6,421 nucleotides of DNA from the NCBI GenBank assembly GCA_009920815.1, contig RFZH01000134.1, positions 1-6,421 on the forward strand, given 5' to 3'. Each line of letters begins with the position of its first letter. Position 1 is the stretch's first letter. Positions 1-5,207 of this stretch are shown in pieces. A program made the translations under genes and the position numbers. The notes below the pieces were generated by a model. It was not told the origin of the DNA, did no database searches, and saw nothing but the letters and a program-made list of their open reading frames with translations. Source of the stretch: Paracoccaceae bacterium (GTDB lineage Bacteria > Pseudomonadota > Alphaproteobacteria > Rhodobacterales > Rhodobacteraceae).

Positions 1-1
1 C

Positions 2-1150
2 TACCAAGACTATTTCACATTGTTGAACGAACGTGACGGCGGTATCGGCGGCGAAGCGATCAACCTGATCGAATGTGAGACAGGCTATAACACCGAAAAA
101 GGCGTTGAATGTTATGAAGCCACCAAAGGCGAAGGCGCATTGGTGTATCAACCGCTGTCCACAGGTATCACCTATCAGCTGATCCCCAAAGCGACCGCAG
201 ATGGCATCCCTGTGCATTCCATGGGCTATGGCCGGACCTCGGCGAAAAACGGCGAAGTGTTCCGCAACATCTTTAACTATCCTGCGAACTATTGGGATGG
301 TGCATCGGTTGCTGTAAAGTACCTATTGGGTGAAAACGGCGGCAGCTTGGCAGGCAAGAAAATCGCACTTGTCTATCACAACTCTGCTTACGGCAAAGAA
401 CCCATCCGCACATTGGAAGAAGCGGCGAAAAAGCATGGCTTTGAACTGTCCTTGTTGCCAGTGGATCACCCCGGCCAAGAGCAAAAATCACAGTGGTTGC
501 AAATCCGTCGTGATCGTCCTGACTATGTCCTGATGTGGGGCTGGGGCGTTATGAACCAAGTTGCGATCCAAGAAGCGGTAAACATCCGTTTCCCAATGGA
601 AAACTTTATCGGCGTTTGGTGGTCAGGTTCTGAAAACGACGTGTTGCCAGCAGGTGAAGGCGCACATGGTTATAAAGCACTGACATTCCACAACGTGGGT
701 TCAAATTTCCCAGTGTTTGACGACATCAAAAAACATGTTGTTGACGCGGGCAAAGCAGCCGGTGCAGGCGATCAGGTCGGCACAGCGCTCTACAACCGCG
801 GTATGTACGCAGCGATGCTGGCCGCCGAAGCTGTAAAAACAGCCCAAGCGATCCACGGCACAGCGGCAATCACACCTGCACAAATGCGTGATGGTATGGA
901 AAACTTGGTCATCACCGAAGAGAAAATGGCGGGCCTTGGTCTGCCCGGGTTTGGTCCAAGCTTTAGCGTATCGTGCCAAAACCACGGCGGTGACGGTATG
1001 GTTGCTGTCGCCCAGTGGGATGCGAACGCAAAATCATGGGGTTTGATCACTGAGTTCCAACAATCAGACCAAGACATCCTGAACCCACTGATCGCAGAAG
1101 ATTCAGCGGCATTTGCATCTGAGAACAATATCACACCAGGTTGTAACTAA
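2..1150 (+). CDS. ABC transporter substrate-binding protein, branched-chain amino acid (LivK/HAAT) type, 5' partial
   Basis: This is the periplasmic solute-binding component of a HAAT-family ABC importer (Peripla_BP_6 type I fold). The frame is open from base 2 (codons Y-Q-D-Y-F-T), so the true start, signal peptide and roughly 50-60 N-terminal residues lie upstream; 382 codons are visible. The TTG at 20 is internal and not the start. Recognisable stretches are TLLNERDGGIGGEAIN near the N-terminus, a Cys pair in IECETGYNTEKGVECYE, then YHNSAYGKEPIR and DYVLMWGWGVMNQVAIQEA in the second lobe, and further Cys residues in SVSCQNHGG and at the C-terminal PGCN. A LivF-type ATPase and a CoA ligase follow on the same strand. 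In related clusters permeases and a second ATPase usually lie nearby, presumably upstream here. The ligand cannot be read from the sequence; the ligase neighbour suggests a carboxylic or aromatic acid rather than leucine (inference). The family call is firm. Confidence 0.93.
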   Translation, partial: YQDYFTLLNERDGGIGGEAINLIECETGYNTEKGVECYEATKGEGALVYQPLSTGITYQLIPKATADGIPVHSMGYGRTSAKNGEVFRNIFNYPANYWDGASVAVKYLLGENGGSLAGKKIALVYHNSAYGKEPIRTLEEAAKKHGFELSLLPVDHPGQEQKSQWLQIRRDRPDYVLMWGWGVMNQVAIQEAVNIRFPMENFIGVWWSGSENDVLPAGEGAHGYKALTFHNVGSNFPVFDDIKKHVVDAGKAAGAGDQVGTALYNRGMYAAMLAAEAVKTAQAIHGTAAITPAQMRDGMENLVITEEKMAGLGLPGFGPSFSVSCQNHGGDGMVAVAQWDANAKSWGLITEFQQSDQDILNPLIAEDSAAFASENNITPGCN

Positions 1151-1158
1151 TCTGAACA

Positions 1159-1182
1159 GCGGTCCCCGAATGCGGGGGCCGC
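1159..1182 (+). other. Intercistronic stem-loop between binding protein and ATPase genes
   Basis: A 10-bp stem, GCGGTCCCCG / CGGGGGCCGC with one G-U wobble, closes an AATG loop 8 bases after the binding-protein stop. No T-run follows (the next bases are ACACCACC), so it is not a canonical intrinsic terminator. Such hairpins after solute-binding-protein genes commonly protect the upstream mRNA from 3' exonucleases or attenuate transcription, giving more binding protein than ATPase. That role is inferred here. Confidence 0.7.
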
Positions 1183-1210
1183 ACACCACCCTAAACGAAA
1201 GACACCCACC

Positions 1211-2035
1211 ATGTTAGATAGCGCAGCAGACAACGACACTCTGTTAGAAGTCAACAATATCGAAGTGATCTATAACCACGTGATCTTGGTTTTAAAGGGC
1301 GTGTCTTTAAAGGTGCCCAAGGGATCCATTACCGCACTTTTGGGTGGCAATGGTGCGGGTAAAACCACAACGCTCAAGGCGATTTCGAACCTGCTACATT
1401 CTGAGCGTGGCGAAGTCACCAAGGGTATGATCAGCTATAAAAGCAACCGCATCGATCAAACCGACCCCGCAGACATGGTCAAACGCGGTGTTGTTCAGGT
1501 CATGGAAGGGCGTCATTGTTTTGAACATCTCACGATCGAAGAAAATCTGTTAACGGGATCCTATACCCGGACCGACGGCAAGGGTGCCATCGCTGCAGAT
1601 CTTGAGATGGTGTATAATTATTTCCCACGTTTGAAAGAACGCCGCCGCAGCCAAGCGGGCTATACATCGGGCGGAGAACAACAAATGTGTGCCATCGGTC
1701 GCGCCCTGATGAGCCGCCCAGAAACCATTTTGCTGGACGAACCCTCGATGGGTTTGGCGCCGCAGTTGGTGGAACAAATCTTTGAAATCGTGAAATCCGT
1801 GAACGAAAACGAAGGTGTGACATTCCTATTGGCCGAGCAAAACACCAATGTTGCCCTGCGCTATGCACATTACGGGTATATTTTGGAATCGGGCCGCGTC
1901 GTGATGGACGGACCCGCCGCAGAATTACGCGAAAACCCGGACGTAAAAGAATTCTATCTGGGCATGTCAGATGAGGGTCGCAAATCATTCCGTGATGTAC
2001 GCAGCTATCGCCGTCGCAAGCGTTGGCTGTCGTGA
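1211..2035 (+). CDS. ABC transporter ATP-binding protein, LivF type
   Basis: This 274-residue cytoplasmic ATPase energises the importer whose binding protein precedes it. Visible motifs are Walker A GGNGAGKTT (residues 45-53), the Q-loop in VVQVMEG (Q96), the signature SGGEQQ (153-158, preceded by YT rather than the usual LS), and Walker B TILLDEP (172-178, catalytic E177). The switch region is LLAEQN, with Gln at the H-loop position, as is usual in LivF proteins. The protein is longer than E. coli LivF (about 237 residues): it has a short N-terminal lead and a basic C-terminal tail after YLGMSDEGRKSF that ends RRRKRWLS. I recall similar tails in this alphaproteobacterial subfamily. The ATG at 1211 is the first in-frame start that precedes the domain; the ribosome site is weak (GAAAG about 9 bases upstream). 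The gene is probably co-transcribed with the upstream gene (60-bp gap containing a hairpin) and with the ligase downstream (49-bp gap). Confidence 0.93.
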   Translation: MLDSAADNDTLLEVNNIEVIYNHVILVLKGVSLKVPKGSITALLGGNGAGKTTTLKAISNLLHSERGEVTKGMISYKSNRIDQTDPADMVKRGVVQVMEGRHCFEHLTIEENLLTGSYTRTDGKGAIAADLEMVYNYFPRLKERRRSQAGYTSGGEQQMCAIGRALMSRPETILLDEPSMGLAPQLVEQIFEIVKSVNENEGVTFLLAEQNTNVALRYAHYGYILESGRVVMDGPAAELRENPDVKEFYLGMSDEGRKSFRDVRSYRRRKRWLS

Positions 2036-2040
2036 TTTTT

Positions 2041-2054
2041 TGGCCTTCGGGCCA
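2041..2054 (+). other. UUCG-tetraloop hairpin in the ATPase-ligase gap
   Basis: TGGCC-TTCG-GGCCA forms a perfect 5-bp stem closed by a C-G pair around the very stable UUCG tetraloop, directly after the ATPase stop. A T-run precedes rather than follows it, so it is not a standard terminator for the plus strand. A competing stem, CATGC at 2053-2057 with GCATG at 2065-2069, overlaps its 3' side. It may be a processing or stability element; its function is not known. Confidence 0.5.
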
Positions 2055-2084
2055 TGCCTTTGGCGCATGAGTATTTAGACAAAG

Positions 2085-3338
2085 ATGAAAGACCAAGAAA
2101 TGACTTTTTTCGATCAACTGGAAACGCGCAGTAGTGATCAGCGCGCCAGTGATATTTCGGCCGCGTTACCGAAACAGATCGCACGCGCCAAAGCATTGGC
2201 AGGATACGCAGATGCGTTTTCGGATGTTGATCCGGCGTCCATCACGGGCGTCGACGCATTGGTCAGCCTGCCCGTGTTGCGAAAATCGGACCTTAGTCAC
2301 AAGCAGGTTTCAGGGAATCCGCTGGGCGGGTTTGGAGCGCTAAATACCCAAGAATTTGCGCATATCTTCCAATCACCCGGTCCGATCTATGAACCTGGCG
2401 GCGTTGGTCACGATTGGTGGCGCATAGGCCGGTTTCTAAATGCAGTGGGTGTAGGCCGTGGCGACATTATACAAAACTGCTTTGGCTATCATTTGACCCC
2501 CGCAGGCATGATCTTTGAAAATGGCGCCCGCGCTGTTGGCGCGGCTGTTGTTCCTGCGGGTGTTGGTCAAACCGAATTGCAGGTGCGCGCGGCCGTTGAC
2601 ATCGGCACAACCGCCTATGCGGGCACGCCCGATTACCTGAAAGTCATCTTGGACAAAGCCGATGAGATGGGCGAAAAACTGTTCATCACCAAAGCGGCCG
2701 TGGGCGGCGGGGCCCTGTTCCCGTCCCTGCGCCAAGAATACGCAGATCGCGGTATTCTATGTTTGCAAAACTATGCCACCGCAGATTTGGGCAATGTGGC
2801 CTATGAATCCCCTGCCCAAGAGGGCATGATTGTTGACGAAGGCGTGATCGTTGAAATCGTTATCCCGGGGACCGGCATTCCTGTCGCTCCGGGTGAGGTT
2901 GGCGAAGTGGTCGTCACATCTTTGAACCCAGATTACCCTTTGATCCGATTTGCCACCGGTGATTTATCGGCGGTCATGGCGGGTACGTCGCCCTGTGGCC
3001 GCACCAATATTCGGATCAAAGGCTGGATGGGCCGCGCGGATCAAACAACCAAGATCAAGGGCATGTTTGTGCGCCCGGAACAGGTGGCCGCCTTGGTCGC
3101 AAAGCATCCAGAAATTGACCGCGCGCGGGTTATTGCCACGCGCCAAGGTCGTTTGCATCGGATTGATAGTTTGCCTTCCAATCGTCCATCGACATGCCGT
3201 AAAAGATTTCACGCGCTTGGGTTTTGTCCATATCGATGCCACGTTCATTCGCAGCCTCTTGATACCAGCGAGACAAGCAATTGCGACAAAAACCTGCTAA
3301 ATTCATCATGTCGATGTTTTGAACATCGGTGCGTTTGA
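2085..3338 (+). CDS. Phenylacetate-CoA ligase-family (AMP-binding) protein, C-terminus replaced by unrelated sequence; probable pseudogene
   Basis: Adenylate-forming CoA ligases of the PaaK family activate a carboxylic acid to an acyl-AMP and then to an acyl-CoA. Residues 1 to about 355 fit the family. HIFQSPGPIYEPGG (93-106) stands where the Ser/Thr-Gly P-loop lies in other ligases, NYATADLG (229-236) is A5-like, RFATGDL (288-294) is the A7 aspartate motif, and GRADQTTKIKG (316-326) is the A8 hinge. After RARVIATRQG the homology stops and about 62 residues of low-quality sequence, rich in R, C, H and S, run to the TGA. They are encoded by the antisense of the DUF1244 gene. The usual final 70-80 residues, including the SLPxxGK segment that supplies the catalytic A10 lysine, are missing, so ligase activity is doubtful. 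The start is either ATG 2085 or, by family resemblance (MTFFDQLETR), ATG 2100; neither has a strong ribosome site. Substrate unknown. Confidence 0.82.
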   Translation: MKDQEMTFFDQLETRSSDQRASDISAALPKQIARAKALAGYADAFSDVDPASITGVDALVSLPVLRKSDLSHKQVSGNPLGGFGALNTQEFAHIFQSPGPIYEPGGVGHDWWRIGRFLNAVGVGRGDIIQNCFGYHLTPAGMIFENGARAVGAAVVPAGVGQTELQVRAAVDIGTTAYAGTPDYLKVILDKADEMGEKLFITKAAVGGGALFPSLRQEYADRGILCLQNYATADLGNVAYESPAQEGMIVDEGVIVEIVIPGTGIPVAPGEVGEVVVTSLNPDYPLIRFATGDLSAVMAGTSPCGRTNIRIKGWMGRADQTTKIKGMFVRPEQVAALVAKHPEIDRARVIATRQGRLHRIDSLPSNRPSTCRKRFHALGFCPYRCHVHSQPLDTSETSNCDKNLLNSSCRCFEHRCV

Positions 3339-3405
3339 CCATCAAATGGTCGCGCAGCGCGCGAAATGCGGCAGCTTCGAGTTCGATGCGGGTTTGATCA
3401 TCCAT
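3130..3405 (-). CDS. DUF1244 domain protein, C-terminus probably truncated
   Basis: This 91-residue cytoplasmic protein belongs to DUF1244, an uncharacterised family common in Alphaproteobacteria. The family core is clear: MDDQTRIELEAAAFRALRDHL at the N-terminus, TDVQNIDMMNLAGFC, the C-x2-C motif FCRNCL (C40, C43) followed by SRWYQEAANERGI, then the REIFYGMSMDDWKANYQ stretch. ATG 3405 was chosen because AAGGA lies 8 bases upstream of it and because family members begin this way; the ATG at 3465 would add 20 residues without a ribosome site. After NYQSDA the last residues, NDLGAWQ, do not look like the usual tail. They are encoded by what appears to be antisense ligase DNA, so roughly 10-20 native residues are probably lost. 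The conserved core is intact, so the protein may still fold. It is transcribed divergently from pyk. Molecular function unknown. Confidence 0.85.
   Translation of the reverse strand: MDDQTRIELEAAAFRALRDHLMVKRTDVQNIDMMNLAGFCRNCLSRWYQEAANERGIDMDKTQAREIFYGMSMDDWKANYQSDANDLGAWQ
3147..3156. other. Probable rearrangement breakpoint joining two gene tails
   Basis: Plus-strand homology to the CoA ligase ends at about 3149 (last family-like residues ATRQG). Minus-strand homology to DUF1244, read inward from its start, ends at about 3154-3157 (NYQSDA). The two limits meet within a few bases, as expected if a deletion or other rearrangement joined the 3' parts of two formerly separate genes. No insertion sequence, direct repeat or att-like site is visible at the join. 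A contig misassembly would give the same picture. Confidence 0.6.
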
Positions 3406-3413
3406 CCGAGTAA

Positions 3414-3418
3414 TCCTT
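3414..3418 (-). promoter_or_regulatory. Ribosome binding site of the DUF1244 gene
   Basis: On the minus strand AAGGA lies 8 bases before ATG 3405. It decides the start, because the in-frame ATG at 3465 has no comparable site. Confidence 0.7.
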
Positions 3419-3435
3419 TTGTCAGGGTCAAGCGA

Positions 3436-3464
3436 TATATAGGTGTCAGATGTCACTGCGTCCA
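3436..3464 (-). promoter_or_regulatory. Candidate sigma-70 promoter of the DUF1244 gene
   Basis: Reading the minus strand, TGGACG (3464-3459, 4/6 to TTGACA) is separated by 17 bases from TATATA (3441-3436, 4/6 to TATAAT). This predicts a transcript start near 3429 and a leader of about 24 bases containing the ribosome site. It was found by eye, and no start-site data support it. Confidence 0.4.
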
Positions 3465-3530
3465 TAGCAGAGCGCCGTCACAATCGAACAGTTGCATGCG
3501 CCGGCGAAATGAGGCATAAGCCATCAAGAA

Positions 3531-3546
3531 ATGTTATCGCTAACAT
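3531..3546. promoter_or_regulatory. Palindromic operator-like site upstream of pyk
   Basis: ATGTTATCGCTAACAT has perfect 6-base arms (ATGTTA / TAACAT) around a 4-base centre with a CG core. The form ATGTTA-N4-TAACAT matches the operator I recall for E. coli GntR, a LacI-family gluconate repressor, and resembles LacI-family sites in general. It lies 78 bases before the pyk start and about 125 bases from the DUF1244 start, so it more likely serves pyk. The identity of any regulator is inference; none is encoded in the window. Confidence 0.55.
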
Positions 3547-3563
3547 ATATGAGTCTTATTTTC

Positions 3564-3593
3564 TTGTTTTGGGAAAATTGATGTTTTGATAGT
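3564..3593 (+). promoter_or_regulatory. Weak candidate promoter of pyk
   Basis: TTGTTT (3564-3569) and GATAGT (3588-3593), with an 18-base spacer, lie in an AT-rich stretch and would start transcription near 3600, about 24 bases before the ATG. The palindrome at 3531-3546 would then sit near -60. An alternative is TTGCAT (3492-3497) with CATAAG (3515-3520) at 17 bases, which would place the palindrome just downstream of the start site, a position suited to repression. The sequence alone does not decide between them. Confidence 0.3.
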
Positions 3594-3612
3594 GTTGGCA
3601 AAAATTCGACTT

Positions 3613-3617
3613 AAGGA
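3613..3617 (+). promoter_or_regulatory. Ribosome binding site of pyk
   Basis: AAGGA lies 6 bases before ATG 3624, a good match and spacing that fixes the pyk start. Confidence 0.75.
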
Positions 3618-3623
3618 TCCGAC

Positions 3624-5069
3624 ATGAGACGTCATCGCAATGTAAAAATCGTGGCCACGCTTGGCCCAGCCTCTAATGATTATCAAATGATCAAAGCTTT
3701 ACATGAGGCAGGCGCAGACGTGTTTCGCCTTAACATGAGCCATGGCACACATGAAGAAATTGCAGAACGTCATAAAATCATTCGCATGGTTGAAAAGGAA
3801 TTGAATAGCCCGATCGCTATTTTGGCTGACCTTCAGGGACCAAAACTGCGCGTTGGCGTCTTTGCAAATGGCGAAGAAGAATTGGAACATGGCGCAAACT
3901 TTCGTCTGGATTTGGATGATGCGCCAGGCGATATAAATCGCGTCCAGCTGCCGCATCCTGAAATTTTCGCTGCGCTTAGACCGGATGCACATTTGTTGGT
4001 CAACGACGGCAAAATTCGTCTGCGTGTCGCTAGCTGTGGCCGTGACTATGCAGATTGCGTCGTCGTAAACGGCGGCACGATTTCCAACCGCAAGGGTGTG
4101 AATGTCCCCGATGTTGTTCTGCCTCTGGCTGCTCTGTCCGAAAAAGATAAAAAAGATCTAGAATTCGCATGCAGCTTGGGGGTCGATTGGTTGGCGTTGT
4201 CGTTTGTACAACGCCCAGAAGACTTGATGGAAGCGCGCGAATTGGCGGCGGGACGCGCCGCTGTTTTGTCAAAGATCGAAAAACCGTCAGCCGTTGAACG
4301 GTTTGACGATATTCTGAATGTCTCAGACGGAATCATGGTGGCCCGCGGCGATTTGGGCGTTGAATTGCCCGTTCAAAACGTCCCACCGATCCAAAAACGT
4401 TTGGTGCGCAAATGCCGTGCAGCGGCAAAGCCCGTGATCGTCGCGACCCAGATGTTGGAATCGATGATCGAAAGCCCAATGCCCACACGCGCCGAAGTTT
4501 CAGACGTAGCGACAGCAATCTACGAAGGCGCAGACGCCATCATGTTATCGGCAGAATCTGCAGCCGGGGCCTATCCGATCCAAGCGGTGCAAACGATGAA
4601 TAACGTGGCCGTTGAGGTCGAAAGTGATCCAACCTATCGCCAAGTGATCGAAGCATCACGCACCGCAGAGCGCCAATCCGTCGCCGATGGGATTGTTTCG
4701 GCGGCGCGCGAAATCGCCGAAACCACCGAGATCAAAGCAATCTGTTGTTATTCGCAATCGGGCACGACTGCGCTTTTGACAGCCCGTGAACGCCCTCGCG
4801 TGCCAATCATCGCCATGACATCTCAGATGTCGACCGCGCGACGCCTTGCCCTGACTTGGGGGACAAATTGCGTGATGTCAGGTGAAAAAGTCCGCTTTAA
4901 AGAGGCTGTGGTCAGCGCAGTACGCGCTACATTGGCCGAAGGCTATGCCACGCAAAACGATCAAATCGTAATCACTGCAGGGGTGCCTTTCAACATTCCG
5001 GGCACAACAAATATCTTGCGTGTCGCACCCTGCAACGAACGCATGATTTATGCGATGGACCCTGAATAA
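3624..5069 (+). CDS. pyk: Pyruvate kinase
   Basis: Pyruvate kinase (EC 2.7.1.40) transfers phosphate from phosphoenolpyruvate to ADP, giving pyruvate and ATP as the last step of lower glycolysis and the Entner-Doudoroff route. The 481-residue protein is full length. It shows the (beta/alpha)8 N-terminus KIVATLGPAS (8-17), RLNMSHG (35-41), LADLQGPKLR (67-76), SKIEK (216-220, catalytic Lys 217 and metal ligand Glu 219), ARGDLG (240-245, metal ligand Asp 243), VATQMLES (273-280), PTRAEVSDVA (287-296), and a C-terminal alpha/beta domain from about 350. The K+-site positions equivalent to rabbit Thr113 and Glu117 are Leu 70 and Lys 74, the pattern of K+-independent enzymes. The gene has a strong ribosome site, its own leader with a palindromic operator-like site, and a strong terminator, so it is probably monocistronic. 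It is divergent from DUF1244. It is not classified here as PykA or PykF, though the DLQGPK wording is like E. coli PykA. Confidence 0.97.
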   Translation: MRRHRNVKIVATLGPASNDYQMIKALHEAGADVFRLNMSHGTHEEIAERHKIIRMVEKELNSPIAILADLQGPKLRVGVFANGEEELEHGANFRLDLDDAPGDINRVQLPHPEIFAALRPDAHLLVNDGKIRLRVASCGRDYADCVVVNGGTISNRKGVNVPDVVLPLAALSEKDKKDLEFACSLGVDWLALSFVQRPEDLMEARELAAGRAAVLSKIEKPSAVERFDDILNVSDGIMVARGDLGVELPVQNVPPIQKRLVRKCRAAAKPVIVATQMLESMIESPMPTRAEVSDVATAIYEGADAIMLSAESAAGAYPIQAVQTMNNVAVEVESDPTYRQVIEASRTAERQSVADGIVSAAREIAETTEIKAICCYSQSGTTALLTARERPRVPIIAMTSQMSTARRLALTWGTNCVMSGEKVRFKEAVVSAVRATLAEGYATQNDQIVITAGVPFNIPGTTNILRVAPCNERMIYAMDPE

Positions 5070-5086
5070 CACTGCACGCCATATTA

Positions 5087-5131
5087 AAAAAAGCCGTGAT
5101 CTTTCATAAAAGGTCACGGCTTTTTTGTTTT
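5087..5131 (+). terminator. Rho-independent terminator after pyk
   Basis: AAAAAAGCCGTGA (5087-5099) pairs perfectly with TCACGGCTTTTTT (5114-5126). Five inner pairs (one a G-U wobble) extend it to an 18-bp stem with a CATA loop, and the 3' side continues as TTTTTTGTTTT. It begins 17 bases after the pyk stop. The A-tract on the left arm would also let it work on the opposite strand, but no minus-strand gene enters from the right. It separates pyk from the rhamnose operon. Confidence 0.93.
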
Positions 5132-5145
5132 GTCGATTGGTTTTG

Positions 5146-5174
5146 TTGACATCATCCACCAACCTCGCCTAGGC
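5146..5174 (+). promoter_or_regulatory. Candidate promoter of the rhamnose operon
   Basis: A perfect -35 TTGACA (5146-5151) lies just after the pyk terminator and 57 bases before the rfbC ATG. No good -10 stands at the right spacing: CTAGGC at 17 bases or TAGGCA at 18 bases are poor. TAAAAT (5184-5189) is a good -10 but has no -35 of its own. A promoter is expected here because the terminator isolates the operon; the exact boxes are uncertain. Confidence 0.35.
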
Positions 5175-5207
5175 AATATAGGGTAAAATTCACACAGATT
5201 GCGATTT

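Noticed and set aside
20..22. TTG as start of the binding protein
   Set aside because: The frame continues upstream to the window edge with family-like residues (YQDYFT), so this codon is internal.
1530..2117. Minus-strand open frame of 195 codons opposite the ATPase gene
   Set aside because: It is antisense to a clear LivF coding region with intact motifs, has no recognisable domain and an atypical composition rich in R, H, C and P.
3406..3465. 20-residue N-terminal extension of DUF1244 from the ATG at 3465
   Set aside because: No ribosome site precedes it, the family starts at MDDQTR, and the region overlaps the likely promoter.
3499..3506. CGCCGGCG palindrome in the divergent intergenic region
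   Set aside because: Too short and GC-rich to distinguish from chance.
3319..3519. Plus-strand 66-codon frame over the DUF1244 5' region
   Set aside because: It is mostly antisense to the DUF1244 coding sequence and resembles nothing known.
4545..4551. Half-site TGTTATC inside pyk resembling the upstream operator
   Set aside because: Only one arm is present, and it lies in conserved coding sequence.
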